Positions 1 to 4,197 of a stretch of DNA of 5,096 bases are shown in pieces. Every line of letters begins with the position of its first letter. Within the stretch, counting starts at the first letter, position 1. The notes beneath the pieces are model-generated. The model had not been told where the DNA came from. It worked only from the letters and a program-made list of their open reading frames with translations, and did not search any database. Made by a program: the position numbers and the translations under genes. The stretch comes from Nitrososphaeria archaeon (lineage in GTDB: Archaea > Thermoproteota > Nitrososphaeria > JACIWG01): contig JACIWG010000074.1 in assembly GCA_014361085.1 (NCBI GenBank), positions 1 to 5,096 on the forward strand, in the 5' to 3' direction.

Positions 1-37
1 TTTTAATAAAGCATAATTTTTAAACTTTTGTAAAAAA

Positions 38-50
38 TAAAGTTTAAATA
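38..50 (+). promoter_or_regulatory. Archaeal BRE/TATA promoter of the Nramp-like transporter gene
   Basis: TTTAAATA at 43-50 is a good archaeal TATA box, preceded by the purine-rich stretch TAAAG that could serve as the TFB-recognition element. Its centre lies about 28 bases before the ATG at 75. Archaeal transcription normally starts about 25-28 bases downstream of the box, so the mRNA probably begins at or within a few bases of the ATG and is leaderless. No Shine-Dalgarno sequence lies between the box and the start, which agrees with this. Confidence 0.65.
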
Positions 51-74
51 TACACTACACTATACTATGATTCT

Positions 75-1511
75 ATGACATCTGCCAAAACAGATGTTAA
101 AAGTTCTGACGACCCACAATGGGAAATTAAGCCTATGCCGGACCCACCACCAGTAACATTGCGCGGGATCATAAAATGGTGTGGGCCAGCGGTTATTCTA
201 GGAACCCTATCAGTAGGAGGCTTCGAAGCATATCATGCTGGATATGTTAGCGCCCAACAGCTGACAGGAATATACTGGCTGTACCTTGTCTCATGCTTTG
301 CACAACTCTTCCTAAACAACGAGATCGCAAGATACGGTATCGCTACCGGAGAAACTGTGATGCAGGGCTTCTACAAGCTTAAGCCAAAAAGGTTCTGGAC
401 ATGGTTTACAGCAATCTTCGTATTCATCCAACAGGCTTGGCCTGCCTGGATTACTGGTGCAGCAGCTGGAGCTGCAGCGCTCATGGGTTTCGGAACATGG
501 GAGCAGTGGTCTGTTGTAGCCTTAGCGCTTGTCTTCATACTATTTGCCGCAAGCCCATTCGTCTACAAGTCTCTAGAATATCTTATGTATGCTGCGTTTA
601 TTGCGGCGAACCTCGGTATAACAATATTCACTATACTTATGGCTCCTCCTGAAGCCTTCGTTAAGGTTGCTACGGACTGGATGAGCTTCGGCCTTATTCC
701 AGCGGGGATAACTGTTGCTGCAATCGGCCCATTCCTTAACCAGCCAGCTGGAGGATTCTGGAACTTCTGGCACACCTACTGGGTTAGAGAAAAGGGTATG
801 GGTATGTCAGCTTACATGGGCCGTGTTACTGGATTAGCTTTTAAGCCTGAAGAGATTAGGCGCTCCGGATACATATTTGACACAAACGACCCTAAGGAGC
901 TTAAGAAGTTCAGTCAATGGATGAAGGTTAACGGTATAACAATGCTTCTATTTTTCATAATCTTGGGCGGTATATGGTTCACTTACGTGATTAGTGTTGC
1001 AGGATATACTGCAGCCGCCTACTATGGTTTAAAGGTCCCTTCTGGATGGAAGATTGCTGTAGTTATTGCTGAAATATTTGGTAAGGTTTGGGGTCCAATA
1101 GTATACTCCTTGTTCGGTATAGTTATTATAGCAGCACTCTTTGACAGCCAATTTTCTGTATACGATGGTATAGCTAGACAGTGGGCTGACACACTATACC
1201 TTGAACTTCCAGAAAAGACTGCTAGGAGACCATACCGTTTCTGGTACTTTGTCATGCTCGCTATAATAGTAGTATGGGGTATATGCGCTATCCCTCTGGG
1301 CACACCATACGCTATCTGGCTTGCAGTAAACTGGCTAGGTAATCTTGCCCACGCCTACGTAACATTAGGTGTATTATACCTAAACTATAAACTTCTACCT
1401 AAGCCGATTAGGCCAAAATGGTATCATATTCTAGTCAACGTTGTCTGGAGTATAGTCTGTATAGCTTACTTTATAATATGGACTGTATATCAACCTCCAT
1501 GGGCTTCATAG
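75..1511 (+). CDS. Divergent Nramp-related (SLC11-like, LeuT-fold) membrane transporter
   Basis: This 478-residue protein has a polar, proline-rich cytoplasmic N-terminus (1-30) and about 11 hydrophobic segments, near residues 36-56, 66-82, 110-136, 145-165, 168-190, 208-225, 285-310, 328-356, 389-409, 411-437 and 451-472. The first helix reads GPAVILGTLSVGGFEAYHAG, and the stretch after helix 6 reads GGFWNFWHTYWVREKGMGM. Both resemble the Nramp-related subfamily often annotated as 'Nramp family divalent metal transporter', in which GSGEW-like and NLWYSxWVRDKG-like motifs occur. The true Nramp metal-site motifs, DPGN in helix 1 and MPH in helix 6, are absent: helix 1 has SVGGFE (46-51) and helix 6 has IGPFLNQP (217-224). 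The substrate therefore cannot be assumed to be Mn2+ or Fe2+. The ATG at 75 is supported by the TATA spacing; an ATG at 67 opens only a three-codon frame. Phe, Tyr and Asn codons ending in C look commoner here than in the epimerase gene, possibly reflecting high expression. Family assignment is fairly sure; function is not. Confidence 0.75.
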   Translation: MTSAKTDVKSSDDPQWEIKPMPDPPPVTLRGIIKWCGPAVILGTLSVGGFEAYHAGYVSAQQLTGIYWLYLVSCFAQLFLNNEIARYGIATGETVMQGFYKLKPKRFWTWFTAIFVFIQQAWPAWITGAAAGAAALMGFGTWEQWSVVALALVFILFAASPFVYKSLEYLMYAAFIAANLGITIFTILMAPPEAFVKVATDWMSFGLIPAGITVAAIGPFLNQPAGGFWNFWHTYWVREKGMGMSAYMGRVTGLAFKPEEIRRSGYIFDTNDPKELKKFSQWMKVNGITMLLFFIILGGIWFTYVISVAGYTAAAYYGLKVPSGWKIAVVIAEIFGKVWGPIVYSLFGIVIIAALFDSQFSVYDGIARQWADTLYLELPEKTARRPYRFWYFVMLAIIVVWGICAIPLGTPYAIWLAVNWLGNLAHAYVTLGVLYLNYKLLPKPIRPKWYHILVNVVWSIVCIAYFIIWTVYQPPWAS

Positions 1512-1523
1512 CCCAACCCACCC

Positions 1524-1533
1524 TTTTTATTTT
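1524..1533 (+). terminator. T-rich terminator after the transporter gene
   Basis: TTTTTATTTT begins 13 bases after the TAG stop and follows a C-rich stretch (CCCAACCCACCC). Intrinsic termination in archaea relies mainly on T runs without needing a hairpin, and I see no hairpin here. A second T6 run lies at 1564-1569, just before the end of the convergent ssb gene. Confidence 0.5.
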
Positions 1534-1548
1534 AAAGTATACTCTAAC

Positions 1549-1563
1549 AAAAAACCCTAAAAA
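1549..1563 (-). terminator. T-run terminator of the convergent ssb gene
   Basis: Read on the minus strand, this stretch gives T5 (1563-1559) and then T6 (1554-1549), about 24-38 bases beyond the ssb stop codon. Together with the plus-strand T run at 1524-1533, the 75-base gap between the two convergent genes acts as a two-way AT-rich terminator. I see no other feature in the gap. Confidence 0.45.
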
Positions 1564-1586
1564 TTTTTTACCAAAATTTTATATTT

Positions 1587-2018
1587 CTAGTATCTTCTAT
1601 ATCCCCTATAACTTCTTCTTCTCTGAAACGTTTGCTCGTACGTCTTTTCTGATAGATTGTTTTCTGTATTAACTTCTCCTTCAAAGGGCTGTACCTTCTC
1701 GATCTTGCCGAACCTTCCAATATTCAATCTCATGTTACCCCTGTAAAGGCTTACGTAACCGTTTTCAACTCTCACAGTTTCTCCAACATCTGCTTTCTCA
1801 ATATTGTTGTCCCAGAGTGTTAATATAATACATCCTGTATCATCTCCAACTAGTGCGTCACAAACTTGATGCGCCATCCCATCTCTTCCAGAAGTCACGT
1901 TCCTCGAATCACTTTTTGAAATAACCTTTGCCGTCACATTCACTGCCTTAGATGAAAGTGTTAGTTGACCTACCTTTGACTCGACAGGTTTTCTTTTTCC
2001 ATAAAATTTTTCAGACAA
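1587..2018 (-). CDS. ssb: Single-stranded DNA-binding protein, crenarchaeal single-OB-fold type
   Basis: This 143-residue protein follows the plan of Sulfolobus SSB, which is a short single OB fold plus a flexible tail. Matching motifs run in order: VNVTAKVISKSDSR (27-39), ALVGDDTGCIILTLWD (55-70), GETVRVENGYVSLYRGNMRLNIG (79-101). In Sulfolobus SSB three aromatic residues (W56, W75, F79) stack on DNA bases. Aligned by eye, these correspond here to W69, Y88 and Y92, so the aromatic platform is kept with Tyr in two places. Residues 111-130 form an acidic, disordered-looking linker. The tail ends in RRRSYRGYRRY and lacks the acidic tip seen in the Sulfolobus protein. The start is a TTG at 2018-2016. 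No in-frame ATG or GTG lies between it and the upstream stop, and the next ATG (Met48) would cut into the OB fold. A GGTG site sits eight bases upstream. The role would be protection of ssDNA during replication and repair. Confidence 0.88.
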   Translation of the reverse strand: MSEKFYGKRKPVESKVGQLTLSSKAVNVTAKVISKSDSRNVTSGRDGMAHQVCDALVGDDTGCIILTLWDNNIEKADVGETVRVENGYVSLYRGNMRLNIGRFGKIEKVQPFEGEVNTENNLSEKTYEQTFQRRRSYRGYRRY

Positions 2019-2026
2019 AAATTCTA

Positions 2027-2030
2027 CACC
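2027..2030 (-). promoter_or_regulatory. Shine-Dalgarno site supporting the TTG start of ssb
   Basis: The minus strand reads GGTG here, the core of the archaeal Shine-Dalgarno sequence (complement of CACC near the 16S rRNA 3' end). It ends eight bases before the TTG at 2018. This supports TTG initiation. The nearby minus-strand ATG at 2032-2030 opens only ATG GTG TAG and is in another frame. Confidence 0.55.
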
Positions 2031-2060
2031 ATCTTTATGGCCTATACTCTAAAGCAGCCC

Positions 2061-2068
2061 CTTTTAAG
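2061..2068 (-). promoter_or_regulatory. TATA box of the ssb promoter
   Basis: The minus strand reads CTTAAAAG, preceded by a purine-rich CCAAAAGA-like stretch suitable for TFB contact. A start about 26 bases downstream would fall near 2038, giving a 5' leader of about 20 bases that includes the GGTG site. This is the left-facing half of the divergent promoter region 2019-2128. Confidence 0.5.
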
Positions 2069-2091
2069 TCTTTTGGAAATAATTCTGTTAC

Positions 2092-2105
2092 AAAAAATTT
2101 TAAAA
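2092..2105 (+). promoter_or_regulatory. BRE/TATA promoter of the PAC2 chaperone gene
   Basis: A6 (2092-2097) followed by TTTTAAAA (2098-2105) forms a BRE/TATA pair. The box centre lies 27-28 bases before the ATG at 2129, so the transcript is predicted to be leaderless. No Shine-Dalgarno motif is present. The two TATA boxes of this divergent region are about 37 bases apart centre to centre. Confidence 0.6.
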
Positions 2106-2128
2106 GAGCGTTTGCACTATAAAATATT

Positions 2129-2869
2129 ATGTCAGAGAATGTTGTGAGAATAGTGGACTATAAGAAGCCGAACCTGAAGGGCAGTGTTATAATAGACGGT
2201 ATTCCAATGGTAAGCTTGTCAAGTGCAATAGCTGCAAACTATCTGGTGTCATTCTTGAACCTTGACCAGGTTGCAGCAATAGACTCTACACTGTTTCCTC
2301 CAGTCAGCATGGTTTACGCTGGCAAGCCTAAATGTCCTGCAAGAGTTTATGCTAGCGAGAAGCTTAAGGTTGCAGTATTTCTATCAGAGTTTGTTATACC
2401 ATTAAAGTTGAGTAGGTCTCTTGCTAGGGCTATGCTTGACTGGTGTAAAACTAGAGGATGCGGTTACATCATAACCTTACTAGCATTACCTTTAGAGGGT
2501 GTTGAAAGAAAGGTTATGCCTGAAGAAGTTTTTGGCATAGGAAGTACTGATGAAATGAGAGAGAAGCTTTCTGAAGCCGGTGTCAGGCAGATGGACTATG
2601 GTGTGATTACAGGCCTTTCAGCAATACTCTTAAATGAGGGTAGGCTAGAAAATTTTGATGTCATAACATTAGTTACACCTCTCTATAGTCAGGCTGAAGA
2701 ATACAGGGCTGCTGCAAAGCTTCTTGAAACAGTGAACAAGCTTGTTCCAAGGCTAGAAATAGATTTAACAGAACTTTTTGAAGAAGCCAAAAAGTATGAG
2801 ACTATGATAAAAACTTTGAGAGAACAGTCTAAGTCAGTTCAGCCTAAAGCTCCAGAACTTTACATCTAA
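2129..2869 (+). CDS. PAC2-family proteasome assembly chaperone / 20S activator (PbaB-like)
   Basis: This 246-residue protein has the PAC2 (former DUF75) fold. An early VIIDGIPMVSLSSAIAANYLV segment (20-40) is typical of the N-terminal strand and helix. The central VAVFLSEFVIP (81-91) is a core strand region. MDYGVITGLSAILLNEG (155-171) matches the family's conserved glycine-containing loop. A charged C-terminal helix spans about 209-235 and is followed by a proline-containing tail. Archaeal PAC2 homologues form homo-oligomers that interact with the 20S proteasome; PbaB of Pyrococcus furiosus has been described as a proteasome activator. The last three residues, Leu-Tyr-Ile, form an HbYX motif (hydrophobic-Tyr-any), the signature by which activators dock between proteasome alpha subunits. 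This favours proteasome binding through the tail. The ATG is fixed by promoter spacing. The gene stands alone here, with no proteasome subunit gene in view. Confidence 0.85.
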   Translation: MSENVVRIVDYKKPNLKGSVIIDGIPMVSLSSAIAANYLVSFLNLDQVAAIDSTLFPPVSMVYAGKPKCPARVYASEKLKVAVFLSEFVIPLKLSRSLARAMLDWCKTRGCGYIITLLALPLEGVERKVMPEEVFGIGSTDEMREKLSEAGVRQMDYGVITGLSAILLNEGRLENFDVITLVTPLYSQAEEYRAAAKLLETVNKLVPRLEIDLTELFEEAKKYETMIKTLREQSKSVQPKAPELYI

Positions 2870-2913
2870 ACTTGAGCCAAGAAGGCTTCTAGCGTAAGCT
2901 ATAAAGAAATAAG

Positions 2914-2924
2914 TTTTTATTTTA
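2914..2924 (+). promoter_or_regulatory. AT-rich box: possible promoter of the C/D box RNA and terminator of the PAC2 gene
   Basis: TTTTTATTTTA lies 45 bases after the PAC2 stop codon and about 25 bases before the start of the predicted C/D RNA. The spacing fits a degenerate TATA element for the RNA, while the T content could also end the upstream transcript. The sequence alone cannot separate these roles. The rest of 2870-2913 shows only a weak five-pair hairpin. Confidence 0.4.
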
Positions 2925-2937
2925 GGAAAAGCTTTAA

Positions 2938-3007
2938 TGTTGCTGCGATGAAGAAATTCAGTGACTATGAGCTTGCAATGATTAGCCATTCATGCCCTGA
3001 GCCAACA
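2938..3007 (+). ncRNA. C/D box guide sRNA (2'-O-methylation guide, predicted 23S rRNA target)
   Basis: The layout is that of an archaeal dual C/D box sRNA. Box C is GCGATGA (2945-2951, one change from RTGATGA), D' is ATGA (2967-2970), C' is ATGATTA (2978-2984) and D is CTGA (2997-3000). The C-to-D span of 56 bases and the D'-C' spacer of seven are normal. Flanks TGTTGC (2938-2943) and GCCAACA (3001-3007) pair as a six-pair stem with C3002 bulged. This leaves a three-base bulge and then G2947-A3000 and A2948-G2999 sheared pairs, T2949-T2998 and G2950-C2997: a complete kink-turn for L7Ae. The D guide, 12 bases at 2985-2996, reads GCCATTCATGCC. Its complement contains GCAUGAAUGGC, which I recall as a conserved 23S rRNA domain IV segment. 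The base opposite the fifth guide position is the U of GCAUG, the predicted methylation site. Nop5 and fibrillarin would complete the RNP. Ends are approximate. Confidence 0.8.
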
Positions 3008-3014
3008 CAATAAC

Positions 3015-3020
3015 TTTTTT
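3015..3020 (+). terminator. T6 run after the C/D box RNA
   Basis: Six Ts begin eight bases past the closing stem of the predicted guide RNA and end seven bases before the Shine-Dalgarno site of the next gene. It could terminate or partly terminate the small RNA transcript. Because no separate strong TATA box is visible between the RNA and the TTG at 3042, some readthrough into the methyltransferase gene is likely. Confidence 0.4.
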
Positions 3021-3027
3021 CTAATAT

Positions 3028-3035
3028 GAGGTGAT
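3028..3035 (+). promoter_or_regulatory. Strong Shine-Dalgarno site that fixes the TTG start at 3042
   Basis: GAGGTGAT is an eight-base complement to the archaeal 16S rRNA 3' end (ATCACCTC). It lies six bases before the TTG at 3042. An in-frame TGA at 3027-3029 rules out a longer N-terminus, so the TTG start is well supported. This is the strongest ribosome-binding site in the window. Confidence 0.85.
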
Positions 3036-3041
3036 GTTAGG

Positions 3042-4184
3042 TTGGATGGAATAGAATTTTTTGCAACAACATCAGCTGGCATAGAAGACCTTGCCTCATC
3101 TGAGGTTGAAATGCTTTTGAAAGTAAAATGTGTTCCAGACGTTGGAAAGGTCTTTTTCAAATCTAGTCCTGAATCCATTTACATACTCAACCTATGCGCT
3201 TCTACGCTGAATAAGGTAATGATCTGCCTTTGTAGGACATATTTCGAGAACCTTAACCAAATATATTATCTTGTAAAGCAAGTTGATTTCTCAAAATACA
3301 TTTTACCCGATCAATCTTTTGCTGTTGAAAGTGAACGTTATGGAGTGCACGATTTCACCAGTGTTGACGTTTCAAGGGTTGTAGGCCAAGCTATAATCGA
3401 CTCCTACCTTTCAAGTAAGGGTGTTAGGCTAAAAGTTAACCTCAACTCCCCAGACATAATCTTCTTCTCCCTAGTTAGAGATAAAGAGTATATTTTAGGC
3501 CTAAACACGACAGGCGAATCCCTTCATAAAAGGGGTTATAGAGTTTACGAGCATCCTGCAGCCCTAAAGCCTACAATCGCTTCTGCAATGCTTATGCTGG
3601 CTGGATGGGATTGTAGCATGCCTCTGATTGACCCAATGTGTGGTGGTGCAACAATTCCTATTGAAGCAGCATTTAAGGCTAGACGTATACCGCCAAACTA
3701 TCTAAGAAAAAATTTTGCGTTCCATAAAATTGGCTTTCTTAATCTTCAAGATTTTGAAAATTTAAGGGGAAAGCTTCTTAGTACAGCAAACAGAAACGTT
3801 TACAAGATTTTTGGAATGGAAAAGTATGAACGCCATCTAAGAGGTGCTATAATGAACTGTTCAAATGCTGGTGTAAGCGACACAGTCTTCCTCAAGTTGG
3901 GTGACGCCACCTGCCCTGAAATGTACCCATGTGAATCCTTTAACACAATAATAGTTAATCCTCCATATGGTGTCAGAATGGTTCCAGAAGGTGGTATGAA
4001 AAGATTCTATAAACTCTTCTTGAAGGCTTTAAGGGAGCGTTTTTCAGGCTCAACACTTGTCCTAATTACTGCCGCATTCAGAAGGTTTCTGCAGGCAGTG
4101 GATGAAGTTGATGTAAAAGTTTTGGGGGAAAGAAACGTTTTACATGGACGTTTAAGTGCAAAAATCTTTAAATGTAAAATATAA
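3042..4184 (+). CDS. trm14: THUMP-domain RNA guanine-N2 methyltransferase, probably tRNA m2G6 (Trm14)
   Basis: This 380-residue protein joins an N-terminal NFLD/THUMP RNA-binding region (about 1-155) to a Rossmann-fold SAM methyltransferase (about 170-380). LHKRGYR (161-167) marks the junction, as in COG0116 enzymes. Motif I is DPMCGGATIPIEAA (197-210), where family members usually have DPMCGSGT. Motif II is FGME with E260, motif III is LGDAT with D288, and motif IV, the catalytic signature, is NPPYG (306-310). NPPY-type enzymes methylate exocyclic amino groups. The length is nearly that of Methanocaldococcus jannaschii Trm14, which makes m2G at position 6 of tRNA. The other archaeal candidate, the tRNA G10 methyltransferase, is shorter and usually has DPPYG, so Trm14 is preferred. 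It starts at a TTG with an excellent Shine-Dalgarno site. It lies directly downstream of a predicted C/D box guide RNA, another RNA-methylation component. The family is near certain; the exact tRNA position is inferred. Confidence 0.8.
   Translation: MDGIEFFATTSAGIEDLASSEVEMLLKVKCVPDVGKVFFKSSPESIYILNLCASTLNKVMICLCRTYFENLNQIYYLVKQVDFSKYILPDQSFAVESERYGVHDFTSVDVSRVVGQAIIDSYLSSKGVRLKVNLNSPDIIFFSLVRDKEYILGLNTTGESLHKRGYRVYEHPAALKPTIASAMLMLAGWDCSMPLIDPMCGGATIPIEAAFKARRIPPNYLRKNFAFHKIGFLNLQDFENLRGKLLSTANRNVYKIFGMEKYERHLRGAIMNCSNAGVSDTVFLKLGDATCPEMYPCESFNTIIVNPPYGVRMVPEGGMKRFYKLFLKALRERFSGSTLVLITAAFRRFLQAVDEVDVKVLGERNVLHGRLSAKIFKCKI
4161..4174 (+). promoter_or_regulatory. TATA promoter of the epimerase gene, inside the 3' end of trm14
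   Basis: TTTAAATG (4167-4174), preceded by A4 (4161-4164), forms a BRE/TATA-like pair within the last codons of the methyltransferase gene. Its centre is 27-28 bases before the ATG at 4198, the same spacing as at the other two predicted leaderless genes in the window. No Shine-Dalgarno site precedes this ATG. The epimerase is therefore probably transcribed from its own start despite the 13-base intergenic gap. Confidence 0.5.
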
Positions 4185-4197
4185 TACTATCTCATGT

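Noticed and set aside
67..78. ATG at 67 as an upstream start for the transporter.
   Set aside because: The frame closes after three codons (ATG ATT CTA TGA) and is not the transporter frame; TATA spacing favours 75.
1512..1586. Search for a small RNA or gene in the convergent gap.
   Set aside because: Only A and T runs fitting terminators are visible; there are no box motifs, stable hairpin or credible reading frame.
2880..2900. Palindrome AGAAGGCTTCT and a nearby GGCTT/AAGCT hairpin after the PAC2 stop.
   Set aside because: The palindrome has a one-base centre and the hairpin only five pairs, one of them a wobble. Neither abuts a T run, so chance is as likely as function.
2948..3013. A 21-codon ORF starting ATG AAG AAA and ending TAA in the PAC2-trm14 gap.
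   Set aside because: It overlaps the C/D box RNA exactly, has no Shine-Dalgarno site, and its bases are better explained by boxes, guide and closing stem.
3042..4184. Assignment of the methyltransferase as the tRNA G10 enzyme or an RlmL-type 23S enzyme.
   Set aside because: The NPPYG motif and 380-residue length fit Trm14 better than the shorter, usually DPPYG, G10 enzyme; RlmL is a much longer bacterial fusion. The assignment stays provisional.
4194..4196. ATG four bases before the epimerase start.
   Set aside because: It is in another frame and opens only a short peptide; the Rossmann motif begins right after the ATG at 4198.
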